Assembly: GCA_018816095.1 (NCBI GenBank)
Contig: JAHIWP010000016.1
Span: 1 to 64,000, forward strand
Length of the DNA: 64,000 nt
Direction of reading: 5' to 3'
Origin: Gammaproteobacteria bacterium
GTDB lineage: Bacteria > Pseudomonadota > Gammaproteobacteria > Pseudomonadales > Pseudomonadaceae
Both the position numbers and the translations under genes were made by a program. This document shows, piece after piece, positions 25,308 to 33,767 of the stretch. The stretch's first letter is position 1; the number at the start of each line of letters is the position of its first letter. The notes under the pieces are model-generated. The model saw nothing but the letters and a program-made list of their open reading frames with translations. It was not told the DNA's origin and made no database searches.

Positions 25308-26578
25308 TTAGTTGCGCGCGCGCAGGCGTCGGGTGCGATAGGTGCCCCAGCTACTCATGGCCAGCGATTTGACGAACGCCAGCAGGCCGCTTTCATTGGC
25401 GCGCGGCTCGCGGCCCTTGGCGATTCGCTTGAGTTGCAGGGAGTACCAGAGAATCTCCATCAGCCCCATGCGGTCGATCGGCTTGATGCCTGTCTTGATG
25501 GTGTGCACCTGCTGGGCGCTGTCCTTTCCCTGCAGCAGTGCGGTCGGTGCGTCGGGGTCGATTGCCAGCAGCCTCGCCAGGCCAATGACATCTACCGCGC
25601 CAGAAGCCAGCGCGGCATTCATGCCGGCGGCACTGCGAAAACCACCGGTGAGCATCAGCGGGACGTGCACCGTGGCGCGGACTTTTTCGGCGAATTCGAG
25701 GAAGTAGGCTTCACGGGCTGCAGTGGATGGTTTTTTCTGTTCTTGGAGCCCGCCGCTCATGGCAGGAGCTTCATAGGTGCCGCCGGATATTTCGATCAGA
25801 TCGATGCCGGCATCGACCAGCGCTTTAATCGTTGCCAGCGACTCTTCTTCGGTAAAACCAGCCGTGCTGGAAATCTGCGGAGTTGAGTTTGATCGCTACT
25901 GGGAAGTCATCGCCCACCTGACGGCGAATCTCGGCGTAAACGGCCAGCAAGAAGCGGCGGCGGTTCTCCGGCGAGCCCCCCCATTGATCCGTGCGCTGGT
26001 TGTGGTGCGGGGAGAGGAACTGGTTGATCAGGTAGCCATGCGCGCCATGGATTTCGATACCGCTGAAACCCGCTTTCTTGCAGATGGCGGCACTACGACC
26101 GAAGCGCGAGATGATCTCCTGGATTTCGGCATGGGTGGCTTCTTCGGGCGTTTCAAAGAACGCCGCCATGTCCTCGCGAAACGGCACCGCCGATGGTGCG
26201 ATATTGCGTGCGTTCAGGCCTTTGGGCGATTGCTTGCCGGGGTGGTTGAGCTGTACCCAGATGGCGGCACCACTGATCGGTGGCGGCGCGCGCCCACTGT
26301 TGCAGGATGGGCAAATCCGCTTCGTCCTCGATCACCACGTTGCCCGGTTCACCCAGTGCCCGCCGATCGATCATCACGTTGCCAGTCAGGATCAGTCCAA
26401 TACCGGAAGCGGCCCAGCGCTGGTAAAGCGTGACCAGCCCTTGGGTGGGGCGGTTGTTGTAGGTGCCCAGCGCCTCACTCATCGACGCCTTGGCCAAGCG
26501 ATTACGCAACAGGCTGCCGTTGGGCAGACGCAGCTGTTGCGCCAGGTAATTTGGGTTGGACGAAGCTGATTGGGACAT
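25308..26578 (-). pseudogene. Old Yellow Enzyme-like NADH:flavin oxidoreductase, two frameshifts
   Basis: Three consecutive frames encode one FMN-dependent OYE-family enzyme of about 420 aa. Segment 1 (from ATG 26578) has LAQQLRLPNGSLLRNRLAKA and GLILTGNVMIDRRALGEPG. Segment 2 has FETPEEATHAEIQEIISRFG, EIHGAHGYLINQFLSP and DQWGGSPENR, which are the FMN and active-site histidine motifs. Segment 3 has DLIEISGGTYEAP and the FMN-phosphate motif GAVDVIGLARLLAIDP. Each join needs removal of one base, at about 26272 and 25860 (both A on the plus strand). The neighbouring SDR is broken in the same way, so the locus may be decaying together. Confidence 0.87.
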
Positions 26579-26803
26579 GTGGGAGCTACCTGAAAATAAA
26601 ATGAGCAAAGTTCGCTAGTAAGTCGCTTTGTCTATGCCGCGCCAGACCTGCGCTCTGCAATCACCTAAGCCGCGATTGAGAGGCGTTTTTTGACGCGAGC
26701 GGGTTTATGATTACGGTCATAATCAAAATAGTCAAACATTTTGATGATGAGTAACATCAATGTATTCTTGCCGGGTGGTTGTCGGCATAAAGGGGAGCAG
26801 GGC

Positions 26804-27367
26804 ATGAAGGTTACAAAGGCGCAGGTCGAGGCAAATCGAGCGCACATCGTCGAAACGGCCTGCACGTTATTTCGTGAGCGCGGCTACGACGGTGTCGGTG
26901 TGGCGGAGCTGATGGCGACTGCCGGCCTCACGCATGGCGGGTTCTACCGGCACTTCGGCTCCAAGGCAGAGTTGATGGCAGAGGCTGCTGCGTGTGGGGT
27001 GGCCAAGACGAAGTCACAGATGGACGGCGTGGATATGACGGATTTTTTTCGTCACTACCTCTCACGCGAGCACCGCGACGACCGCGGTGGCGGTTGCACA
27101 CTTGCGGCGCTGAGCGGTGACGCGGCGCGGCAGTCTGATGCGATCAAGGCGACCTTTGCGGCGGGGCTCGAAAATCTGCTGTCAGATCTGCAAGGCGCAG
27201 AGGACGGGCGCAGTGCTGAGGCACTGCGGCACGCGCGGGCCCGAGCGATTAACAACGTTGCCCATGCTCTGGGCGCACTGGTTTTGTCCCGGGCCTGCCC
27301 TGACGACTCCCCACTGGCAGATGAAATTCTTGAGAGCTGTCGCTCAGCGAATGTTGACTCGCGTTAA
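26804..27367 (+). CDS. TetR/AcrR family transcriptional regulator
   Basis: A 187-aa repressor. The N-terminal TetR DNA-binding domain reads IVETACTLFRERGYDGVGVAELMATAGLTHGGFYRHFGSK (about 13-52), of the type found with NemA/OYE and SDR operons. The C-terminal ligand domain contains GGGCTLAALSGDAARQSDAI, a conserved block of this TetR_C branch. GGGGAG lies upstream of the ATG at 26804; an in-frame ATG at 26741 is not favoured. It diverges from the OYE gene over 225 bp and probably represses it and the SDR. It is itself intact although both putative targets are frameshifted. Confidence 0.87.
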   Translation: MKVTKAQVEANRAHIVETACTLFRERGYDGVGVAELMATAGLTHGGFYRHFGSKAELMAEAAACGVAKTKSQMDGVDMTDFFRHYLSREHRDDRGGGCTLAALSGDAARQSDAIKATFAAGLENLLSDLQGAEDGRSAEALRHARARAINNVAHALGALVLSRACPDDSPLADEILESCRSANVDSR

Positions 27368-27660
27368 GCCACGACAGCGCCTGATTGATGGCAACAGATC
27401 ACACTTATGGATTGTTTTAGGGTGTCGGTAATGACGCTACGCTACGTTATAGGCATTTAGCCTGCCGCTCTAACGCGCGGCCTAGCTTTGGCGGTTATTC
27501 GGGATAGAAATCGACTCAACGCTGTCCTTCGCGCATGACAGCCAACGCCCATCCGCACTACGTAAAAGCCGGGGGAGATTCAGTGTTGCGTCAACCGCTG
27601 GGGTCTACAACTCAACGGGTATACTCGAAAAACATGGACTGAATGTATGGCGTTGAATCT

Positions 27661-28506
27661 ATGACCACAGATCGCTCCGCAGCCGATACAACCAAAGCTG
27701 TGCGACTTGAACAGCTCAGAGTCGAACTTAACCAACGCTGGATTGAGCAAGAACTCGAGCGCGTTAATGAGGTTTTCCTCGCTGCCCTCAAAGACGCTGT
27801 GGAGTACTGTGAGCAACTGCGTAGTGAACTTGCGAGCCAGCAACTGCTGGAGCAAGAAACCCAAGCCAAACTGACTGTTGCGGACAAGTTACGCCTCAAG
27901 CTGGGTGTTCCTTTTTCGTCCTCAAGTATGTCGGCAGCAGCGCAAAAACTGTCGATGATTAGAGAGCGTATCGAGCAGCTGCAAAATGAAATTCTGCTGA
28001 ACAGCCCAGGCGCTAAAGCCACCTCACCGGATACCCGTTCAAAGCTGCTCACTGCAATAGCGCAAAACGATAGAGCAGTACACCTCGCCCAAGCCAGCAA
28101 TAACAGCGCGCGCTCCGCCTGGGTAGAGGCACAACTACAAAACCAACTGATTGATCAACGTGGCCAGTTAGACGCGTGGCGCAAAGAGGCTACGCAGACC
28201 AAAGCCCACCGCAAGGCATTGCGCTCTAACGTCAAACTGACAGTCACAATCGAAGGTCAGCGCGGCATGTTGACGGGCGTGACCAGAGACATCTCCGACA
28301 CGGGCGTTTTTGTCGAGCTAAAAGATGCCGACAAGACCTTCATCGAAGGTGAGTTGCTGACCGTGCAGGTCAGTGGCCTGCCAGCTGAGTCGACGGCAGT
28401 ACGCGGGGTCGCGGTGCGCGTTAGCAGCAATGGCTTGGGCGTGCGCCTGAACTCGGCTAAAAACGCCTTGCGTACGCAGATTGAAAACCAGGATGACTCG
28501 CAGTAA
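27661..28506 (+). CDS. coiled-coil protein with C-terminal PilZ domain
   Basis: A 281-aa cytoplasmic protein. Residues of about 10-180 are strongly helical and rich in Q, E, A and R, likely a long coiled coil, for example LEQLRVELNQRWIEQELERV and MIRERIEQLQNEILL. The C-terminal 90 residues form a PilZ domain: RKALR gives RxxxR and RDISDTGVFVEL gives D-x-S-x-x-G, so the c-di-GMP site looks complete. An ATG six codons upstream (27643) is also possible. It has no operon partner; 293 bp before it hold no other gene that I can see. Its function is unknown. Confidence 0.8.
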   Translation: MTTDRSAADTTKAVRLEQLRVELNQRWIEQELERVNEVFLAALKDAVEYCEQLRSELASQQLLEQETQAKLTVADKLRLKLGVPFSSSSMSAAAQKLSMIRERIEQLQNEILLNSPGAKATSPDTRSKLLTAIAQNDRAVHLAQASNNSARSAWVEAQLQNQLIDQRGQLDAWRKEATQTKAHRKALRSNVKLTVTIEGQRGMLTGVTRDISDTGVFVELKDADKTFIEGELLTVQVSGLPAESTAVRGVAVRVSSNGLGVRLNSAKNALRTQIENQDDSQ

Positions 28507-28557
28507 TTAAGACTCGGCCTGTGGGTCGCCCTCACAGCGGTTTTTAGGTGCGCGAGT

Positions 28558-28585
28558 GGCGGCAACCTTTCGGGCGGTTGCCGCC
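28558..28585. terminator. hairpin between PilZ gene and MFS gene
   Basis: GGCGGCAACC (28558-28567) pairs perfectly with GGTTGCCGCC (28576-28585). No long U-run follows, so it is a possible rather than certain terminator for the two convergent genes. Confidence 0.5.
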
Positions 28586-28592
28586 GAGGTGA

Positions 28593-29783
28593 TTACTGGC
28601 GCCGCATCAACAGTAGTGTGACGACGATCGCCAACGCGGCTATCAAGGCGGCGATGACGCCGATTGATTCAAGGCCGTAGCGTTCAATGCCGATACCGCC
28701 AAGAATCGCGCCCAAGCCGATGCCCGCGTTGGCGGCGGAAATGTTCATGGTTGCGGCCAAGGCTTGAGCCTGCGCACCGGCCTGCATAACCCGCACTTGG
28801 CAGACCACGAACAGCGCCGTATAGCCGATCCCCCATGCCACCAGGGCAACCATCAGCCCAATGTGATGAGGGGCCAGTGGAACTGCGGCGAGCATACCGG
28901 CGCCCGCCAGCACTAAAAATAGCACCATGGCGGCCAGTGGCCTGCGGTCGACCATGCTGCCAGCCAGGTGATTACCGAGCATGCCGACTGCGCCGAAGCC
29001 CATCAGCCACCAGCCCACCTGGCCAGCCGGAATGTTGCCCAGGCGCTCAAGGATGTCGGCTAAATAGGTGTAAGCGGTGAACAACGCGGTGAAGGTCAGG
29101 ATCGACAACAGCAAATGAGCCAGGAAGCGAGGTTGGCCTAATATCGCCGTCTGCTTGTTGTCAGGGTGCGAGCTGGCAGACACCGGTAACTTAGGCATCA
29201 CCACATGCATCAGCACACCAATCAGCAGCGAGATCGCGGCGAGTATCCAGAAGCTGCCTCGCCAGCCGACCGAATCAGCAGCCAGGGTCCCGAGCGGTAC
29301 GCCGAATACCAGAGCGGCGGTAATCCCTAGGTAGACGCGCCCAACAGCCTTGCCTGATTGCCCAGGGCCTGCGAGTTGCCCGGCCGTCTCGCTGGCTGTG
29401 CCCCAAAACACGGGCAGCGCCAGAGCCGGGATGAAGCGCGCCAGGGCCAACACCCAGATGTTAGTGGCGATCGCCGCCAGCACGTTGGACGCGGCGAATA
29501 CCATGAGGATCAATGTGAAGAGTTTCTTGCGCTCCACATGCGCCAGTTTGGCGGTGAGTAGCGGCCCGAACACCATCACGGTAAAGGCGAACAGGGTCAC
29601 GACCTGGCCAGCCAAGGCGATAGAGATGTTCAGCTCTCGCGACAACGCAGGCAGTAGACCGACAATCAGAAATTCGGTGGTGACGATAATGAAGGCTGCG
29701 ACTGCCATGATCAGGATCTGCAGCCCTGAGCGCGACGTTTCGGCAGGGGACAGCGTCGCGTCTGCGACAGATGAGGAATGCAT
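28593..29783 (-). CDS. MFS transporter (DHA1-type efflux)
   Basis: A 396-aa 12-span major facilitator of the DHA1 drug or sugar efflux group. The first spans read ILIMAVAAFIIVTTEFLIVGLLPAL, with the TEF motif of AraJ/YdhP-like members, then the motif A region VERKKLFTLILM and GWRGSFWILAAISLLIGVLM in the middle. The ATG at 29783 has GGAG upstream; a TTG five codons earlier overlaps that site. It is divergent from a LysR gene over 108 bp, so it is the likely target of that regulator. The substrate is unknown. Confidence 0.86.
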   Translation of the reverse strand: MHSSSVADATLSPAETSRSGLQILIMAVAAFIIVTTEFLIVGLLPALSRELNISIALAGQVVTLFAFTVMVFGPLLTAKLAHVERKKLFTLILMVFAASNVLAAIATNIWVLALARFIPALALPVFWGTASETAGQLAGPGQSGKAVGRVYLGITAALVFGVPLGTLAADSVGWRGSFWILAAISLLIGVLMHVVMPKLPVSASSHPDNKQTAILGQPRFLAHLLLSILTFTALFTAYTYLADILERLGNIPAGQVGWWLMGFGAVGMLGNHLAGSMVDRRPLAAMVLFLVLAGAGMLAAVPLAPHHIGLMVALVAWGIGYTALFVVCQVRVMQAGAQAQALAATMNISAANAGIGLGAILGGIGIERYGLESIGVIAALIAALAIVVTLLLMRRQ

Positions 29784-29838
29784 GACACTTAACTCCAACT
29801 AGGTTTTCACATAGCCTATTGGAGAAATAGCGCTTGAT

Positions 29839-29858
29839 CTTGGTTGGTTTTTACCAAG
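29839..29858. promoter_or_regulatory. candidate LysR operator
   Basis: Inverted repeat CTTGGT (29839-29844) and ACCAAG (29853-29858) lies between the divergent MFS and LysR starts, 33 bases before the LysR ATG. Its spacing fits the T-N11-A type of LysR box. The repeat is seen; the function is inferred. Confidence 0.35.
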
Positions 29859-29891
29859 TGATTGGAATTTAATTCATTAATTGGGGCCGCC

Positions 29892-30824
29892 ATGTTTTCT
29901 TCTGAGCGCTTAAAAGGTATCGATGTGTTCGTCATCGTGGCCGATCTGGGCAGCTTTACCGCCGCAGCTGAGCGCTTGCACCTGACCAGCTCCGCGGTGA
30001 GCAAGAGCATTGGGCGCCTTGAGGCGCGTCTGGGCATTCGTTTGTTTCAGCGCACCACGCGTCGCGTGTCGCTCACCGAAGCAGGGGAGACCTTTTACCG
30101 CACCTGCACGACGGTACTTGTCGATCTGGAGGAGGTCGAGGTCGCGCTGACCGCCACTCAGACCGAGCCGCACGGCAAGGTGCGGATTGATTTGCCGGCG
30201 TCCTATGGGCGGCTGCATGTACTGCCGCTCATTCTTGATTTCGTCAAAGAGCACCCACGGTTATCACCGCATGTGTCGTTTTCCGATCGTTACGTCGATC
30301 CGGTACATGAGGGCATCGATATCGTTGTCAGGATTGGCGGTTCTGATGCATGGCCTGCCTCTCTTGGGCACCAGTTTTTCGGCACGCCGAAGCTGATTTT
30401 TTGCGCCTCGCCGGATTACCTGCGCCGTTACGGGATGCCCCAAGCAGAATCGGACTTGGACGGGCACCTGTGCGTGGGTTACGGCCAGAACGATGGGATG
30501 GCGATCCCGTGGTATTTCAAAGGGCGTCAACCGGGTGATATGGAGCGCAGAATCATGCACCCGCATATCGCCGTCGGTGACGGGGAAGGGGAGGTGATGG
30601 CCGTGCTGGCCGGGTTGGGCATCGCCCAGCTGCCTACATGGCTGGTTCAGGCGCATTTGAACGATGGCAGCCTGGTAGAAGTGTTGCCACACCTCTCCAC
30701 CGAAGGGCAGCCGATGAATCTGGTATGGCTCAAGAGCCGTGAAGCGATGCCCAAGGTCAGTGCCTTGCTCGCCTACCTCGGAGCAAATCTCACCCCTGCG
30801 GGGAGGCGCTGGCCCGCCGCGTGA
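29892..30824 (+). CDS. LysR-family transcriptional regulator
   Basis: A 310-aa LysR regulator beginning MFSSERLKGIDVFVIVADLG. The winged helix is AAERLHLTSSAVSKSIGRLEARLGIRLFQRTTRRVSLTEAG (about 24-64). The effector domain has GKVRIDLPASYGRLHVLPLI and IDIVVRIG, of the CrgA/AaeR-like branch. The start at 29892 is preferred to an in-frame ATG ten codons upstream because the family begins close to the first helix. It diverges from the MFS exporter that it probably controls. Confidence 0.88.
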   Translation: MFSSERLKGIDVFVIVADLGSFTAAAERLHLTSSAVSKSIGRLEARLGIRLFQRTTRRVSLTEAGETFYRTCTTVLVDLEEVEVALTATQTEPHGKVRIDLPASYGRLHVLPLILDFVKEHPRLSPHVSFSDRYVDPVHEGIDIVVRIGGSDAWPASLGHQFFGTPKLIFCASPDYLRRYGMPQAESDLDGHLCVGYGQNDGMAIPWYFKGRQPGDMERRIMHPHIAVGDGEGEVMAVLAGLGIAQLPTWLVQAHLNDGSLVEVLPHLSTEGQPMNLVWLKSREAMPKVSALLAYLGANLTPAGRRWPAA

Positions 30825-30873
30825 GTAGAAGAATGACGTTATTCATTGGCGTGAATCTACCCATGCGCAGCCG

Positions 30874-31440
30874 TTAGTCGTTGGAAAACTCCACCCGCAC
30901 ATCCCGCGAACCTAGCGCCTGAGACAGACCAGCCGGGTCGTCCACACGACCAAGCCGCGTATAGGCGTAAGACGAGTTAAAGCGCAGGTAGAAAACCACC
31001 AGCGTGTCGGCGCCATACAACATCAGGTCGCCATTGTGCAGCGTTCCCGGAATACTGGCATCAGTGGGCTGCGCTTGAGGAAGGCTGGCGAATTTCTCAT
31101 TGTGGTTGAGATCGCTCATCTCCAACGTCAACGGCAGCAACGCGGCAAATGCACGGGCGCTCGCAGAGTCGGTCAAGGTGATGGCGAACCGATGCTCGCC
31201 GACGGCCATAAACATGCGGGGTTTCTCCAGTATCAACGCCGCCGATGCGGCATCTTGCGCAGCTGTTTCATGTGAGCCAGATGCAGGGTGTGAGTGGGCT
31301 TCGCAACCGCCGAGTAGCAGCATGGCATACAGCAGTCCCCACCAGTGTAGGCGCTTCAGGGCCGAGACTCGGCGCTGGCCGATTGCCGCGGCGAATAGGC
31401 GCATAACTCGAAGCAGGGCGCTGCAGCGGATCAGGGTCAT
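30874..31440 (-). CDS. predicted lipoprotein with cyclophilin-like fold
   Basis: A 188-aa product. A hydrophobic stretch WWGLLYAMLLLGGCEAHS contains the lipobox LGGC (Cys46). The N-terminus before it is long, so translation may start later, for example at the ATG 12 codons in. The mature C-terminal part resembles the bacterial cyclophilin_like family: FAITLTDSASARAFAALLPLTLEM, then a central DLNHNEKFASLP and LHNGDLMLYGADTLVVFY. Catalytic prolyl-isomerase residues are not evident. It lies 27 bp downstream of the second MFS gene on the same strand and may be cotranscribed with it. Confidence 0.75.
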   Translation of the reverse strand: MTLIRCSALLRVMRLFAAAIGQRRVSALKRLHWWGLLYAMLLLGGCEAHSHPASGSHETAAQDAASAALILEKPRMFMAVGEHRFAITLTDSASARAFAALLPLTLEMSDLNHNEKFASLPQAQPTDASIPGTLHNGDLMLYGADTLVVFYLRFNSSYAYTRLGRVDDPAGLSQALGSRDVRVEFSND

Positions 31441-31466
31441 GTTGCGTCTCTGTTCTCGCGCGCGGT

Positions 31467-32663
31467 TCAGGCTGCTCGCGGCATGGGCGCGCGTGAGGTT
31501 AAAAAAGTAAGCAGCGCTGCCAGCACAAGCACGCCGGCGCTCGTTACGAATGTACTTTGGTAGCCGCGACTGTCGAACAGTAAACCGCCAACTGTGGAGC
31601 CCAGCGCAATGGCCAACTGAATCACGGCCACCATCAGGCCGCCGCCGGCCTCAGCGTTTTTAGGCAGGGCTTGGGCAATCCAGCTCCACCAACCGACAGG
31701 CGCTGCTGTAGCCACCAGCCCCCACAGCCCGAGCAGCCCCGCAACGGTAACGACCGAGCTGCCGAAGGGGATCAGCGCCAAGGCGATCGCGGCCATTAGT
31801 AAGGGAATAGTGACGAGTGTTCGAAACAGCCCATGCCGCAATAACGCACCGATAATCAGGGTGCCGATGAAGCCGGCGGCGCCAATCACCAGCAAGATCA
31901 GCGACAACGTGGTTACGTCCACCTGTGTCACGGTTTCGAGGTACGGCCGCAGGTACGTGAACAGCGTGAACTGCCCCATGAAGAAGGCGGCGCATCCGGC
32001 CATGCCCAGCGCCACGGCGCGCAGCTTTAACAGCGTGAAGATATTTGCAGCGCCCGGCGTGCGCTCACCCGCCGGCATGCTCGGCAGGCTGATCCATAGC
32101 CATATAAAGGCAATCGCCGCAACCGGTACCAGGCAAAAAAAGGCGCCGCGCCAGCCCATGAGCGCCCCCAGATAGCTGCCCAGTGGCGCGGCAATCACCG
32201 TCGCCAACGCGTTACCGCCGTTGAAGATGGCCAAGGCCTTGGGCACGTGGTTGGCTGGCACCAGGCGCATGGCCGTTGCAACGGACATGGACCAAAAACC
32301 ACCGATGACCACGCCGATGAGTGCGCGGCCAACCATGTAGGTCAGGTAGTTTGGCGCTATCGCGACCACAGCACCGGATAGCGCCATCAAACCGGTCAGC
32401 GCCAGCAACAGCGTCTTGCGGTTGAGGGCGCCAGCCAGCTTGGCAATCGACAAGCTGGTCAGCACCGCGAAGGCTCCGGAAATAGCGATGCCTTGGCCTA
32501 CGAGTCCTTCGCTGACGTGCAGATCAACGGCTATCGGTGTCAGCAGGCTGACGGGCATGAACTCCGAGGCGATCAGCGCGAAAACGCAAAGTGTCATGGC
32601 AAAGACGCCGCTCCAGTGAGCGGGTTGTTCATGTGCTTCAGCGAGTGGGAAAACAGCGGCCAT
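31467..32663 (-). CDS. MFS transporter (DHA1 / NepI-like efflux)
   Basis: A 398-aa 12-span MFS protein. Landmarks are FALIASEFMPVSLLTPIAVDL in span 1 (the SEFMP motif is typical of NepI/AraJ-like DHA1 exporters), GRALIGVVIGGFWSMSVATAM in span 4, and APVGWWSWIAQALP late in the protein. The substrate is unknown; relatives export purine ribonucleosides or arabinose. It diverges from a LysR gene over 124 bp and precedes the cyclophilin-fold lipoprotein. Confidence 0.85.
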   Translation of the reverse strand: MAAVFPLAEAHEQPAHWSGVFAMTLCVFALIASEFMPVSLLTPIAVDLHVSEGLVGQGIAISGAFAVLTSLSIAKLAGALNRKTLLLALTGLMALSGAVVAIAPNYLTYMVGRALIGVVIGGFWSMSVATAMRLVPANHVPKALAIFNGGNALATVIAAPLGSYLGALMGWRGAFFCLVPVAAIAFIWLWISLPSMPAGERTPGAANIFTLLKLRAVALGMAGCAAFFMGQFTLFTYLRPYLETVTQVDVTTLSLILLVIGAAGFIGTLIIGALLRHGLFRTLVTIPLLMAAIALALIPFGSSVVTVAGLLGLWGLVATAAPVGWWSWIAQALPKNAEAGGGLMVAVIQLAIALGSTVGGLLFDSRGYQSTFVTSAGVLVLAALLTFLTSRAPMPRAA

Positions 32664-32666
32664 TGG

Positions 32667-32706
32667 GCCTCACCTTGATTCAAAATTATGAAGCGAATGG
32701 TGAGGC
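32667..32706. promoter_or_regulatory. candidate operator upstream of MFS gene
   Basis: GCCTCACC (32667-32674) and GGTGAGGC (32699-32706) form a perfect 8-bp inverted repeat starting three bases upstream of the MFS start codon, within the MFS/LysR divergent region. A role as a LysR or other operator is inferred only. Confidence 0.3.
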
Positions 32707-32787
32707 AAGGCCTTTGTGCTGACTAGCTAATCAATGCTTAATGGGGCAATAAGCTCAGCTACTTAATAAGTTGCAAGGCGTCGGCAT

Positions 32788-33678
32788 ATGGTCAGAAGAA
32801 ACCTCAACGATCTGCAGTCTTTCGTGACCGTGGCGCGTGAAGGCAGTTTTACCCGCGCCGCCTCGATCCTGGGCATCAGCCAATCGGCGTTAAGCCAGGC
32901 CATCAGCGGCCTGGAAGCACGCTTGCAGATCAGGTTGCTGACACGCACCACGCGCAGCGTCTCGCCGACGGTCGCGGGCGAGCGGCTGCTGCAGGCCATC
33001 GGCCATCGCTTTGATGAAATCGAAGCGGAACTGGATGAGCTGACGGAGTTGCGCGACAAACCTGCGGGGACTGTACGCATCACCTGTGGCGATCACGTGC
33101 TGCGCAAAACATTGATGCCCAAGCTCACGCCGTTGCTGCGCGAATACCCGGACATCGAAATCGAGTTCGACATCAATTACGGCTTTCGGGATATCGTCGC
33201 GGACCGCTTTGATGCAGGTGTGCGGTTGGGCGATACCATCGACAAAGACATGATCGCCGTGCCCATAGGCCCGCCCTTGCGGATGGCGGCCGTCGCCACG
33301 CCTGCTTACTTTGCCTCGCGCGCCATCCCTAAAAAACCGCACGACTTGATGGACCATCGCTGTATCAACCAGCGCATGCAGACATCAGGCGGGCTCTACG
33401 TGTGGGACTTTGAACGCCGCGGCAAGCAGGTGAACGTGCGCGTAACCGGGCAGCTCACCTTCAATACCTCGGTGCACATAGTGGAGGCGGCATTGGCAGG
33501 GCTGGGCATTGCCTATTTACCCGAGGAGGAGTTTGAACCCCATCTGCAGGAAGGCAGGTTGATGCGCGTACTGGAAGACTGGTGCCCTCCATTCGCCGGC
33601 TACTACCTGTATTACCCCAGCAGGCGGCAACCTTCACCCGCATTTTCGCTGGTATCCAGTGCACTGCGTGAAGGTTAG
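32788..33678 (+). CDS. LysR-family transcriptional regulator
   Basis: A 296-aa LysR regulator. The N-terminal domain reads LNDLQSFVTVAREGSFTRAA and LGISQSALSQAISGLEARL (about 27-45), then LLTRTTRSVSPTVAGERLL. The effector domain has GTVRITCGDHVLRKTLMPKL and FDAGVRLGDTIDKDMIAVPI, the branch of LysR proteins (DsdC/AaeR-like) that often flank transporters or quinone reductases. It diverges from the NepI-like MFS gene, its probable target. Confidence 0.88.
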   Translation: MVRRNLNDLQSFVTVAREGSFTRAASILGISQSALSQAISGLEARLQIRLLTRTTRSVSPTVAGERLLQAIGHRFDEIEAELDELTELRDKPAGTVRITCGDHVLRKTLMPKLTPLLREYPDIEIEFDINYGFRDIVADRFDAGVRLGDTIDKDMIAVPIGPPLRMAAVATPAYFASRAIPKKPHDLMDHRCINQRMQTSGGLYVWDFERRGKQVNVRVTGQLTFNTSVHIVEAALAGLGIAYLPEEEFEPHLQEGRLMRVLEDWCPPFAGYYLYYPSRRQPSPAFSLVSSALREG

Positions 33679-33698
33679 GGGCCGCGCTTAGCGGCCCC
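33678..33698. terminator. hairpin between LysR gene and BenE-like gene
   Basis: GGGGCCGC (33678-33685) pairs with GCGGCCCC (33691-33698) around GCTTA. It begins at the last base of the LysR stop codon. No U-run follows. Confidence 0.45.
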
Positions 33699-33767
33699 GG
33701 GTAAAGGCAGGCGTCAGCCGTGGGGCCTGCTGCCACTTACATGGGGGCTGGGTTGTGGGCAATGCGC

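Noticed and set aside
27368..27660. Possible gene or RNA in the 293-bp spacer before the coiled-coil PilZ gene
   Set aside because: No coding frame with a ribosome-binding site and no clear structured RNA was found; only a TATACT near 27612 might be a promoter element.
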